DNA of 30,938 bases, taken from IMG/VR virus record IMGVR_UViG_3300036770_002653, positions 1 through 30,938 of that record; one strand, written 5' to 3'. Position 1 is the first letter of the stretch, and every line of letters starts with the position of its first letter. Positions 8,577 through 15,464 of the stretch are shown one piece after another. The notes beneath the pieces are model-generated. The model saw only the letters and a list, made by a program, of their open reading frames with translations. It was not told where the DNA came from and made no database searches. The DNA is from a virus. A program made the translations under genes and the position numbers.

Positions 8577-8908
8577 CGCGTCACCTCCAGTACGCCGGAT
8601 AGTGCGGTGCGAGTGACCGCGCCTGGCGCGATCCACCGCAGTGACCAGGCATAGGAACCAGATGCAAGCGCCAAGGTTTCGTTCTCTTGCAGCGAGATCG
8701 AGACCGTGCCCGCAGTCGCCGAGACGACCGAGCAGGTGAAGTCGTCCACGCTCGTGCCGTCCACGAGCGACGTGATGCCAGCCGTGACCGTGTAGCCGGT
8801 GAGCGAGAACGCCGCCGTGCCCTGCGAGAGCGTGACGGTCGCCGAGAACTCGTCGCCCTGGCGGGTCTTCAGGGCAAGCTGACCTGGGAGGAGGCTGAAC
8901 TCTGCCAT
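8573..8908 (-). CDS. Baseplate/fibre-associated beta protein (BppU-N-like)
   Basis: A 111-residue beta-sandwich-type protein: LKTRQGDEFSATVTLSQGTAAFSLTGYTVTAGI at the start, then GTVSISLQENETLALASGSYAWSLRWIAPGAVTRTALSGVLEV. The sequence 'QGD-hydrophobic strand-DLTGYTV' followed by 'L..G.Y.W.L...' is a recurrent form of small baseplate or upper-fibre proteins in phages of both Gram types. It ends by GTGA overlap with the collagen-like fibre gene and starts one base before the stop of the upstream membrane gene. The family assignment is by pattern only. Confidence 0.72.
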   Translation of the reverse strand: MAEFSLLPGQLALKTRQGDEFSATVTLSQGTAAFSLTGYTVTAGITSLVDGTSVDDFTCSVVSATAGTVSISLQENETLALASGSYAWSLRWIAPGAVTRTALSGVLEVTR

Positions 8909-8909
8909 G

Positions 8910-9179
8910 TCACTTCTCCTGCACCGGGGCGGCGACTTTGTACTGCGTCTCGCGTGCGCCCGGCTGCAAGGCGTAGAGCAGGCGGGTCTGCTCCTGCACC
9001 GCCGAGGCGATCTCCCGCTGCGTCTCGCCGAGTTGCGTGAGGAACTGCCGATGAGCCTCGACGAGCGGAAGCAGAACGTCCTGCCGCATGACGTAGCCCA
9101 CCGCCACGGCCACGAGAACCGGGAAGCCCCAGCGCTCCATGATCGAGTGCAGGCTCGTCGTGACTTCCTCTCGCGTCAT
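8910..9179 (-). CDS. Small membrane protein with coiled coil (lysis candidate)
   Basis: An 89-residue protein with one transmembrane helix (FPVLVAVAVGYVM, about residues 19-31) and a long polar amphipathic helix afterwards (VEAHRQFLTQLGETQREIASAVQEQTRLLYAL). The open frame reaches 9587, but ATG at 9179 overlaps the upstream gene's TGA (ATGA) and the protein begins naturally as MTREEVTT; the upstream part is arginine-rich shadow. One helix plus a periplasmic or cytoplasmic coiled coil fits inner-membrane spanin-like or holin accessory proteins, and the neighbours include a lipoprotein and a peptidase. No family is recognised; the lysis role is inferred from topology and location. Confidence 0.72.
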   Translation of the reverse strand: MTREEVTTSLHSIMERWGFPVLVAVAVGYVMRQDVLLPLVEAHRQFLTQLGETQREIASAVQEQTRLLYALQPGARETQYKVAAPVQEK

Positions 9180-9535
9180 CGAGTCAACTCCTGTTGCCAC
9201 GCCGCCATGAGAACGCGATTGACACCACGTTCGAGCCACCATTTCACGATGATCTGCACGATCGCATTGACGATCGCGCCGAGCATGAGCGTCCAGAAGA
9301 ATCCGTACTCTTGCGGCTCGCGGCCCGACTGCCACTGGTGGGCTCGCTTCACTTTCCCGGCGATCGACATCGCGACGATGTCGCGACCCTCCTCGCTCTC
9401 GGCGTGCCCCAGATACTCGCCCTCCCAGTTCTCGATCGCGAGCGTCGTCAGGTCGTGGACAGTCTCTCTCCCCACCATGTACTTTCGCATGGGAAGCCGC
9501 TTCCAGACGTGTTCGTAGAGCTCGTCGCGAGTCAT
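9176..9535 (-). CDS. Membrane protein, C-terminal helix (lysis candidate)
   Basis: A 119-residue protein starting MTRDELYEH at ATG 9535 (ATGA with the upstream stop; an in-frame upstream ATG would lie deep in the previous gene). The first 80 residues are hydrophilic. A hydrophobic span FFWTLMLGAIVNAIVQIIVKWWL at roughly 84-106 is one membrane helix, followed by a short basic tail. The MTRDE/MTREE openings of this gene and the following one are similar, but the rest does not align by eye. Function is unknown; it sits in the candidate lysis cassette. Confidence 0.75.
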   Translation of the reverse strand: MTRDELYEHVWKRLPMRKYMVGRETVHDLTTLAIENWEGEYLGHAESEEGRDIVAMSIAGKVKRAHQWQSGREPQEYGFFWTLMLGAIVNAIVQIIVKWWLERGVNRVLMAAWQQELTR

Positions 9536-9786
9536 AGCACTCCGTCTCCACCGCACGGCTGGCACGGGACGCGAACCCTCCCGTCACCGACGTACCCGCG
9601 CCCGTCGCAGTTCGAGCACGTGCCGCCCGGCGCTGGCGGCACCGGCGTCGGGGCGACCTCGTGGCGCAGGCGGATCACCTCGCGTGCCGTCTCGGCTGCG
9701 AGGTCGGCAGTGATCGCGGCATCGTCACGCGGCAGTGACGCCACGCAACCCACGAGCACGATCGTGAACGCGACGAGCCATCTCAT
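9532..9786 (-). CDS. Small lipoprotein with zinc-ribbon-like tail
   Basis: An 84-residue exported lipoprotein. The start MRWLVAFTIVLVGC has a lipobox LVGC (residues 11-14), so the mature protein would begin at Cys14. A helical segment (DLAAETAREVIRLRHEV) is followed by a Pro-rich PTPVPPAPGG linker and a DnaJ-like zinc motif, CSNC at 57-60 and CQPC at 75-78 with glycine-rich surroundings. ATG 9786 overlaps the peptidase stop as ATGA, which fixes the start; a longer open frame upstream is shadow. Outer-membrane spanins (Rz1 type) are small Pro-containing lipoproteins, so a spanin role is possible, but the CxxC pairs are not typical of Rz1. Confidence 0.75.
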   Translation of the reverse strand: MRWLVAFTIVLVGCVASLPRDDAAITADLAAETAREVIRLRHEVAPTPVPPAPGGTCSNCDGRGYVGDGRVRVPCQPCGGDGVL

Positions 9787-10715
9787 CCGAGGATGTCTCC
9801 GGTCCAGTTTGGGATTTGCGTGCGGCGGAACCCGCTGTACCCGGCGTAGACGTAGGAATCGCGACCCGAAAGCATCCGGGTGCATACCTCGGCGTCGATC
9901 CAGAACGAGCAATTCCGCACCGCCGTCGGCATCGTCTCGGGGTAGTGCTTGCCGGTCGTGTTCGAGTCGCCCCATGAGTTCATGCAGAGCAGCCCCGGAC
10001 GCTTGCCCCAGCGCACAGCCGCGAAGACCATGCAGTGCCACCACGTCCCGCCCGGCTTGCAGAACCCGTCTGCGTCGCGGGACATCGAAAAGCCCTGTCC
10101 AGAACAGACCACCACAGGCAGCCCATTGGATATCGCTGCCGCTGCCTGCCCGAAGTCAACGGCGAGCGTCACCTCGCTGCACCGCCGCTCGCGGGCGTAC
10201 GGCTCGAGCTCGTCGGGGACGCCGTTGCGGCCCCACGATCGATCGCGCTCTGCCTTGCCGCTCTCGGCGATGACGACCGACCCGTACTCGACGCCGTAGT
10301 GCAGACACCCGAGCTCACGGATCGCCTTCGCAGCGTGGAACCCCGTGGACCCGTCGCCACCGTTGTTCACGGTTTTGCCACGAGCCTCGACGCGCGAGAA
10401 ACCGTAGAGCGATGCCTCGATCGTGCGGCCACGCCAGACCTCGGGCTCGCGTCGGTAGACGATGTCGCACGCGCTCGTGAGGTCTACCGCGAGGCTCGCG
10501 CCCCAGCCGACGCATGAGCCGACCGTGCCCTGCGAGCCACGCTTCCAGTTCGGCGAGCACTGGAGCAGGGCGGGCCAGAGGTGCGCCTCGGTCTTGCCGT
10601 CAGCGACGAGATCCGGCCCCGCCTGGGCGAGCGTCGGACGCGGCAGCGTGGAGGCGAACGCCTCGGCACCAGCCGGATCGGGTTCATACCCGAATGCGTG
10701 AGCGTCGAGTGCCAC
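9783..10715 (-). CDS. Papain-like (C1-type) cysteine peptidase
   Basis: A 310-residue protein with the papain-fold catalytic set in order: Gln62 and Cys68 in GSQGTVGSCVGWG (oxyanion hole and nucleophile), His227 in PGGTWWHCMVFAAV, and Asn246 in MNSWGDSN. The glycine-rich GGDGSTGFHAAKAI and VSCSGQG-like loops also fit. No signal peptide is seen. GTG at 10715 is preceded by GAGGTGA. Substrate is unknown: candidates are virion maturation, host-wall peptide bridges (an endolysin role), or adhesin processing. It lies between membrane proteins and a lipoprotein, which favours lysis, and no lysozyme or amidase appears nearby. The catalytic assignment is strong; the biological role is inference. Confidence 0.85.
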   Translation of the reverse strand: MALDAHAFGYEPDPAGAEAFASTLPRPTLAQAGPDLVADGKTEAHLWPALLQCSPNWKRGSQGTVGSCVGWGASLAVDLTSACDIVYRREPEVWRGRTIEASLYGFSRVEARGKTVNNGGDGSTGFHAAKAIRELGCLHYGVEYGSVVIAESGKAERDRSWGRNGVPDELEPYARERRCSEVTLAVDFGQAAAAISNGLPVVVCSGQGFSMSRDADGFCKPGGTWWHCMVFAAVRWGKRPGLLCMNSWGDSNTTGKHYPETMPTAVRNCSFWIDAEVCTRMLSGRDSYVYAGYSGFRRTQIPNWTGDILG

Positions 10716-10718
10716 GGG

Positions 10719-11321
10719 TCACCTCGCAGCCCACGCCAGAGCACGCACGAGAGCCACGTACCGCTCACGCAGCGACGCATCGACCGCCACATCATCGAGC
10801 CCGATCACCTCGGCGAACGCCGCCTCGACGCCGTCCTTCAGCCCCGGATACTTGCCGGGTGCGACGCCAGCGATGCGACGCCACGCAACGTCGAGAGCGA
10901 CGACCTGGAACGCACGCAGAGCCCGCACGTCCGCGAGCACGGGCGTCGAGTGGACGTTGTCGGCCGCGACGACGATGCCTGACTTCATCCACGTCTCAGC
11001 CCATGTCGCACGGTCACGCATCGACGCCGACGCGAGGGCGGCCCTGACGGGTGCGACGAGCCGCCGTAGTTCCGGCGTGGGCTCCTCGACCTCGATCATG
11101 ACCTGGGCCTCGGGCGTCGGCAGCGTCGGCATCGGCACCTTGCCCCACGCGGCGGCGATAAGCAGGCTCGCGGCGATCAGACGCCCGATGATCCCGCTGT
11201 GCTGCCGGACGGCTTCGGCGGCTGCGGTGGCCGCAGCGCGGATGTGCCCTGCGTACGGCGCAGCGAGCAGAGCAACCGCAGCAGCGACGGCTGTGATGCG
11301 TAGAAGTGCATCGTGGCTCAT
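10719..11321 (-). CDS. Two-helix membrane protein, unknown
   Basis: A 200-residue protein with two N-terminal hydrophobic segments: ITAVAAAVALLAAPYAG (about 9-25) and IIGRLIAASLLIAAAWG (about 44-60), separated by an Ala-rich helix. A soluble alpha-helical C-terminal region of about 130 residues follows (PTPELRRLVAPVRAALA...). The longer open frame to 12167 belongs to the shadow of other genes; ATG 11321 gives ATGA with the upstream stop. Two closely spaced helices recall class II holins, but the large soluble domain is unusual for them. It precedes the papain-like peptidase by three bases, so a holin or anchoring role is possible. Confidence 0.7.
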   Translation of the reverse strand: MSHDALLRITAVAAAVALLAAPYAGHIRAAATAAAEAVRQHSGIIGRLIAASLLIAAAWGKVPMPTLPTPEAQVMIEVEEPTPELRRLVAPVRAALASASMRDRATWAETWMKSGIVVAADNVHSTPVLADVRALRAFQVVALDVAWRRIAGVAPGKYPGLKDGVEAAFAEVIGLDDVAVDASLRERYVALVRALAWAAR

Positions 11322-11623
11322 TTGACGCCCACTTGGAACAGGCAGAACCGGACCAGCGCCTCGCCCTCGGCGGTCTCCAGCACCGCCGCGACGTGCCGCA
11401 CGAGCTCGTCGTCGAGCTTCGCGTCGGTCTGCTGGGCGATCCACTCGCACGCATCTGCGACGACGAGCCCCTTCTTGTACGGGTCGATCTCGCCGATGAA
11501 CGCACGGGCGTAGTTCACGACCGGCGAGTACTTCTGGAGCAACCGCAGTGCGTCCCAGAACGACAGCGTCGCGCCGTACTGCGTGATCTCGTCGGGCGTG
11601 GCACCGAGCTCGCGAGCGTCCAT
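11318..11623 (-). CDS. Hypothetical helical protein
   Basis: A 101-residue helical soluble protein: MDARELGATPDEITQYGATLSFWDALRLL, then a segment with DPYKKGLVVADACEWIAQQTDAKLDDELVRHV and a C-terminal GEALVRFCLFQVGVK. GGAGA lies upstream of ATG 11623 and the stop overlaps the two-helix membrane protein (ATGA). No family is recognised. A 44-base gap separates it from the next upstream gene, one of the few gaps in this stretch, so a minor promoter or processing site could lie there, though I see no good hexamers. Confidence 0.75.
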   Translation of the reverse strand: MDARELGATPDEITQYGATLSFWDALRLLQKYSPVVNYARAFIGEIDPYKKGLVVADACEWIAQQTDAKLDDELVRHVAAVLETAEGEALVRFCLFQVGVK

Positions 11624-11667
11624 AGCACGATCTCCGGGGGATTCCCCGAGTCTGCCACGCTATCCCC

Positions 11668-12063
11668 CTAGCCTTGCAGTTCGTCCTTGGCGAACCGCTG
11701 GACGATCTCCTTCGCCTTGATCCAGCGAAGCATGCCCTCGCTCGGCGTCGTCGCCATCGTGCGATCGAGGCGTTGCTGCTCGGTCCACATCGCCTGCACG
11801 CACGTCGCACGCGCGGCGATCTGCGGAGCCAGCGACAGGCTCTCGCGGCTCGCCCGTTCCTCCTCGTCATCGGGGCCGGGATCGCGAGGCGGCTTGTAGC
11901 GGAGGCTGCGGTCGTGACGCTTCGGCAGGTGCCATACGTCACGCAGGCGTATGAGTTGATCCTTCGCGATCGTCCAGTGCGTGCAGATTTCCGCCATCGG
12001 CATCTGCGATTCCCACTGCACGCGGAGGATCGCGGCGTCAATCGTCGCCGTGTTGCCTGGCAT
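11668..12063 (-). CDS. Helix-turn-helix DNA-binding protein, GcrA-like
   Basis: A 131-residue likely DNA-binding protein. The N-terminal ILRVQWESQMPMAEICTHWTIAKDQLIRLRDVWHLPKRHDR (about residues 12-52) reads as a helix-turn-helix like those of sigma-region-4 and GcrA-type phage proteins. A charged DDEEERASRESL linker follows, then a helical CVQAMWTEQQRLDR and RWIKAKEIVQRFAKDELQG tail. It overlaps the glycosyltransferase end by 26 bases, longer than the usual four here, and has only a weak ribosome site. Its layout (HTH, acidic linker, W..E..R) resembles the 114-residue protein at 16474-16818, so the two may be paralogues. A role in late transcription is inference. Confidence 0.72.
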   Translation of the reverse strand: MPGNTATIDAAILRVQWESQMPMAEICTHWTIAKDQLIRLRDVWHLPKRHDRSLRYKPPRDPGPDDEEERASRESLSLAPQIAARATCVQAMWTEQQRLDRTMATTPSEGMLRWIKAKEIVQRFAKDELQG

Positions 12064-12913
12064 CGCGTGGTGTCCAGTAGGAGACGCACCGGCTCGACGG
12101 GTTCAACCCGAATCGCCGTCCGGGATTCGCGTCGGCGATGGAGCGATGCAGTGAGACGTGCTCGCAATCCTCACCGCTGTAGGTGCCGCTTAGGTACGCG
12201 TCGGAATCGTATACGGCAAGTTGACCGAACGCCGAGTTGAACTCGATCGGGTAAGAGCCGACCGCAGGATGGAAGTGGTGGAACCACGTCTGATCGCGCC
12301 GCCTCCAGTGATTCAGCCTCGCCGCGAACGCGTCGTAGTGGATCGCGTGCCCGTTGTGCTCTGCCCACGAGTAGCTCGCAAGCCCGTACCACCAAGGGTC
12401 GCTTCCCAAGATCGCCACGCTCGTCGCCACTCCGTCCACACTCCATCCGCCCCAGGCATCGGAGTCGAACACCACGACGTAGTCGCACGGCTCGCCTTGC
12501 CTCACCCACCACTGGCACTGCGTGCGGTACTCCGCGAGTGCGATCGTCCGTTCGGTGGCGATCGTGTGCGAGAGGTGCGGTCGGTGATTGATGTTCAGCG
12601 AGACCTGACGCTGCGTACCGTTGGCCCACGCCGCGAGCACGTCCTTCGTCTCGTCGGTCGAGTCGTTCTCGAAGATGTACGCTGACCACGAGCGGAACAT
12701 CGCGCCCGTCTCTTCGACGAGTCCGAGCGTCTGTGGGAGCCAAGGCATGGCACTGCGAGCGATGGCAACCAGGGCGACCGTGCGATCGGCGGCGAGCTCG
12801 CGCCCGACGCACACGGCTTCGGCGTACTGCTCCGCGAACTCCTCGTCTGGCGGGAGCAGCACATCTGGGCGGTGAGCCTCGATGTCGGCGGCGGTGATTG
12901 TGAAGGTCGTCAT
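12038..12913 (-). CDS. Glycosyltransferase, mannosyltransferase (GT69)-like
   Basis: A 291-residue protein resembling CMT1/CAP59-type glycosyltransferases. FENDSTDET at 81-89 is the nucleotide-sugar strand-loop, YVVVFDSDAWGGWS near 145-158 supplies the metal-binding DSD, and GEDCEHVSLHRSIADANPGRRFGLNPSSR near the end is the acceptor-side block with the late E-D-C-E-H. The first 30 residues are a short polar extension. ATG 12913 overlaps the upstream glycosyltransferase as ATGA. It belongs to a run of three glycosyltransferases and one methyltransferase. Fold class is likely correct; donor (GDP-mannose would fit the family and the local gmd) is inference. Confidence 0.75.
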   Translation of the reverse strand: MTTFTITAADIEAHRPDVLLPPDEEFAEQYAEAVCVGRELAADRTVALVAIARSAMPWLPQTLGLVEETGAMFRSWSAYIFENDSTDETKDVLAAWANGTQRQVSLNINHRPHLSHTIATERTIALAEYRTQCQWWVRQGEPCDYVVVFDSDAWGGWSVDGVATSVAILGSDPWWYGLASYSWAEHNGHAIHYDAFAARLNHWRRRDQTWFHHFHPAVGSYPIEFNSAFGQLAVYDSDAYLSGTYSGEDCEHVSLHRSIADANPGRRFGLNPSSRCVSYWTPRDARQHGDD

Positions 12914-13683
12914 ATCCCCACGTCATCCGCCGTCGCACCGATGGCGAACGGGAAGAACTCTTGAAGGTTCACCGGCCCGCTCGTCGCCTGGAGCCGATGC
13001 CACGCATCGACCAATCCGACGTACCCGTAGTAGTCCTGCTTCATCGCGATCTGCTGCGGCGTCGTGTACGCGAAGTGATCAAACACGAGCCCCGCCGCCT
13101 GCGTTGATTCGATCGTGACGCATCGGTCAAACCCGGTGACGATCGGCGGCTCGTGTCGGAGGAACCGCATGCCCGGTCCCCACCGCCACGCCCGCAGCCA
13201 TTCGAGGTCGCCGCGAGCCCAGCCGCTCGTCGATGTCAGGAGCTTCGACGGCCCGACCCAGTAGCGGCACGCGAACCGCGCGGCCGTCGCCACGGGCTGC
13301 TGAAGCATCAGCCAGTAGATCCGCTCCAACTGCCACGCCTGCCAGAGCTCGTCGCTGTCCACCTGCATGACGACGCCGCCCTCAACGCCTTCGAGGGCGC
13401 GGGCGATCATCGCGATCTTCCCGTCCCACGGCGAATGCCGCCACGAGCAGGTCACGTTCGGCGTGTTGTTGACCGCACGCACGTACTCGTGCGTGCCGTC
13501 CACGCTGACGTAGTCCCGGTGCCACTTGTCCGGCATCGTACGGCACCATGCCGTACAGTGAGTCGGTGCCGCGACGCCCTCGACGATCCGCCACTGCCAC
13601 GGGATCGTGAGCTGGCGAAACGTCGCGAGGTGCTGCTCGATGTACGGCTCGCCGTTGAGCACGAGCGTGAAGAGCGTCAGCAT
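12910..13683 (-). CDS. Glycosyltransferase, family-2/92-like
   Basis: A 257-residue protein with a GT-A pattern: LTLFTLVLNGEPYIEQHLATFRQL at the N-terminus (nucleotide-binding start), GKIAMIARALEGVEGGVVMQVDSDELW at about 88-114 with the DSD metal site, and GPGMRFLRHEPPIV later. The open frame continues far upstream, but ATG 13683 overlaps the previous stop by seven bases and starts exactly at the fold; the upstream residues are shadow. The C-terminal HFAYTTPQQIAMKQDYYGY could be a substrate domain. There is no membrane helix. Sugar and acceptor are unknown. Confidence 0.75.
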   Translation of the reverse strand: MLTLFTLVLNGEPYIEQHLATFRQLTIPWQWRIVEGVAAPTHCTAWCRTMPDKWHRDYVSVDGTHEYVRAVNNTPNVTCSWRHSPWDGKIAMIARALEGVEGGVVMQVDSDELWQAWQLERIYWLMLQQPVATAARFACRYWVGPSKLLTSTSGWARGDLEWLRAWRWGPGMRFLRHEPPIVTGFDRCVTIESTQAAGLVFDHFAYTTPQQIAMKQDYYGYVGLVDAWHRLQATSGPVNLQEFFPFAIGATADDVGI

Positions 13684-14282
13684 TTCCAGAGCGGCGATCG
13701 CCGACCCTCCCAGTTGACCGCCTCGACGCCGCAGTGACCGACCGTCATCGGCAGCACGACGCACGACGCGAACTGCTTCGCAAACGACAGGTCGCAGAGC
13801 TCGGCCGTGCGTGACCACTCGGGGTAGAGGACGTGCCGCCGGTAGAGTTGGAAGAATCCGGCGAACATGGAGGCGTATGCCTTGCTCGGCTTGCCCTCCA
13901 TGAGCCTCTCGGGCGTGTGAAAATCGACCCGCCTCGCTCCGTAGAGCGTCTCGGGATTCGTCGCGTCCTGCTCGATGATCTCGCGAGCGTTCGTCGGCAC
14001 CATCACGTCGGCGTCGATCAGCAGATACCACGCTTCCGGGTACGCGGCGTGCAGGTGCTCTTGGGCGAATCGGATCGCGCCGGACTTGTTGAAAGCCGCC
14101 CCGTCGGCGTGCCACCCGTCATAGATCAGCGGCGTCGCCTCGAATCGCTGCGCCACGTCAACGCTCGCGTCGTTCGCCTCGGTGACGACGCAGACGCCAG
14201 ACACCTGGCCAGCGAGGCAGTGCAGGCAGTGCGGCAGATAGTCCGCGTAGTTCACGCTGGTCGTGATCGCATAGATGTCCAT
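13677..14282 (-). CDS. Glycosyltransferase, GT-A-like, short
   Basis: A 201-residue protein with YAITTSVNYADYLPHCLHCL at the start, VVTEANDAS, a region AFNKSGAIRFAQEHL, the DAD metal site in WYLLIDADVMVP (residues 85-96), and GFFQLYRRHVLYPEW towards the end. This is the pattern of small GT2-like enzymes encoded by phages near tail genes. ATG 14282 forms TGATG with the methyltransferase stop; a longer start at 14315 would overlap the upstream gene and lacks support. It ends in SPLWKC seven bases into the next glycosyltransferase. Confidence 0.75.
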   Translation of the reverse strand: MDIYAITTSVNYADYLPHCLHCLAGQVSGVCVVTEANDASVDVAQRFEATPLIYDGWHADGAAFNKSGAIRFAQEHLHAAYPEAWYLLIDADVMVPTNAREIIEQDATNPETLYGARRVDFHTPERLMEGKPSKAYASMFAGFFQLYRRHVLYPEWSRTAELCDLSFAKQFASCVVLPMTVGHCGVEAVNWEGRRSPLWKC

Positions 14283-14851
14283 CACTCGCCCCGCTTCACG
14301 GCGATGACTTGCCACTCACGGTGCAGCACGTCGAGGTATTGACCGTAGAGCGCGAGGAACGCGTCGATCGCGGGCTTCGGCGTCGGCAGGTGCTTTCGGT
14401 GCGGGTGCGGGTCGAGCCATTCGTAGTCGTCCCACACGATGACAGCGCCGACCTTGAGCAGCCGCCACGCGAGGACCGTGTCTTCGATAACCGTGCGGCC
14501 CTCGTGCCCGCCGTCGATGTAGATGCCGTCGAAGAGCCGATGCTCGGCGAGAGCGCGGGCGAGGAACACGTGCGAGCGTCCGCGAAACTTCTCGGCACGC
14601 CCGGCGAGGTTCGCGTCGAACCTCGCCTCGGGATTCTCTGCCGAGTAGCCGTCGAACGGCCCGCCCCACGTATCGACGCACGTGATCGTGTCGCCTGGTT
14701 GTAGTGCCTCATCGAGCATCCAACACGCCGAGCGGCCCTCGTGCGATCCGATTTCCAGCCAGCGGCACGGGTGCGGCAGGCGAGGCACGACGTGCTCACG
14801 CCACGCGTTCGTCCGCATCGTCCACCAGTCGTGCGTGAACTCGTAGCTCAT
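14282..14851 (-). CDS. SAM-dependent methyltransferase, class I
   Basis: A 189-residue Rossmann-fold methyltransferase. CRWLEIGSHEGRSACWML at 29-46 is motif I (the glycine-rich SAM loop); DTITCVDTWGGPFDGYS is motif II; FDGIYIDGGHEGRTVIEDTVLAW near 107-129 is the motif IV/post-IV region characteristic of the Methyltransf_24 type. VGAVIVWDDYEW follows. It lies between RusA and the glycosyltransferases, with ATGA to RusA and TGATG to the next gene. These enzymes often methylate sugars or small molecules; the company of three glycosyltransferases supports O-methylation of a glycan, which is inference. Confidence 0.85.
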   Translation of the reverse strand: MSYEFTHDWWTMRTNAWREHVVPRLPHPCRWLEIGSHEGRSACWMLDEALQPGDTITCVDTWGGPFDGYSAENPEARFDANLAGRAEKFRGRSHVFLARALAEHRLFDGIYIDGGHEGRTVIEDTVLAWRLLKVGAVIVWDDYEWLDPHPHRKHLPTPKPAIDAFLALYGQYLDVLHREWQVIAVKRGE

Positions 14852-15246
14852 GTAATCCGCACCGTCGTGCGACCTTCTGTGCCCCACGATTTCTCGACGA
14901 CGAGCCGAGCCACGTGCGTGTCGTCGCCCATCACGTCCTGCAATGCGTCGAGCACCGCCTTGCCCAGGTTGTCCACGTCGGGGCGCGGCAACGCCGGTGC
15001 GGTCGGCTTCACGCCTGCCTTGTTCATGTGCGACTTCGGTCGTGCGAACACGGCATCGATGACGACGCTCACGGGCTTCGCCTGCTCGCGGAGCCCGGCG
15101 ACGCTCGCCGCCAGCGCGATCGCCTGGCGGTAGGCGTGGACCGGGTGGCTCTTCGGCACGTACGCGCGAGCGAACCCGCCCTGCGTTGACACTCGCGGGC
15201 GCGGTTGCGGCACCGGATCGCCGGGGATAGAGAGCGTGATGGTCAC
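14848..15246 (-). CDS. rusA: RusA-type Holliday-junction resolvase
   Basis: Resolves four-way junctions during phage recombination or packaging. The 132 residues show the RusA start SIPGDPVPQPRPRVST, then RPDVDNLGKAVLDALQ (Asp90, Asp92 and Lys96 of the active site) and MGDDTHVARLVVEKSWG (Asp109), matching the family's acidic cluster. Length is close to the 120 residues of E. coli RusA. The frame runs far upstream but GTG 15246 overlaps the previous stop (GTGA), where the fold begins. Its position next to sugar genes is odd and suggests that it moved as a unit. All metal-binding residues are present, so it is probably active. Confidence 0.9.
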   Translation of the reverse strand: MTITLSIPGDPVPQPRPRVSTQGGFARAYVPKSHPVHAYRQAIALAASVAGLREQAKPVSVVIDAVFARPKSHMNKAGVKPTAPALPRPDVDNLGKAVLDALQDVMGDDTHVARLVVEKSWGTEGRTTVRIT

Positions 15247-15464
15247 AGCAAATCGAGCCCGTGCTCTGCACACTGACTCCGCAGCCACTCGCGGAGCTCT
15301 TGATACGCCACCTCGACATCGTGGCCGAGCTCGCCTCCCTTGATCTCGGTCGCGAGGTGGTCGTCGAGCAGGATGACGATCGACTTCGCCCGTGACCCCT
15401 CGACGCAGTCGCGGAACTCGCCCTCGTCCTCGGGCAACCTGAATCTCAACGTGGCGGTTGGCAT
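15243..15464 (-). CDS. Small hypothetical phage protein
   Basis: A 73-residue protein (M-PTATLRFRLPEDEGEFRDC...) with a short helical part, ...ELREWLRSQCAEHGLDLL. The opening 'RFRLPEDEGEFRDCVEG' is typical of small phage proteins seen beside RusA or replication genes. ATG 15479 would add five residues; ATG 15464 gives a smaller overlap with the serine protease, but no strong ribosome site decides between them. It ends by GTGA overlap with RusA. No enzyme motif. Confidence 0.7.
   Translation of the reverse strand: MPTATLRFRLPEDEGEFRDCVEGSRAKSIVILLDDHLATEIKGGELGHDVEVAYQELREWLRSQCAEHGLDLL

Noticed and set aside
10719-12167. 482-residue minus frame as one protein
   Set aside because: Only the last 200 residues have membrane helices and the ATGA start; the remainder is an arginine-rich shadow of two other genes.
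12910-14115. 401-residue minus frame as one glycosyltransferase
   Set aside because: The upstream 144 residues are arginine-rich and lie inside the neighbouring glycosyltransferase; the fold starts at ATG 13683.
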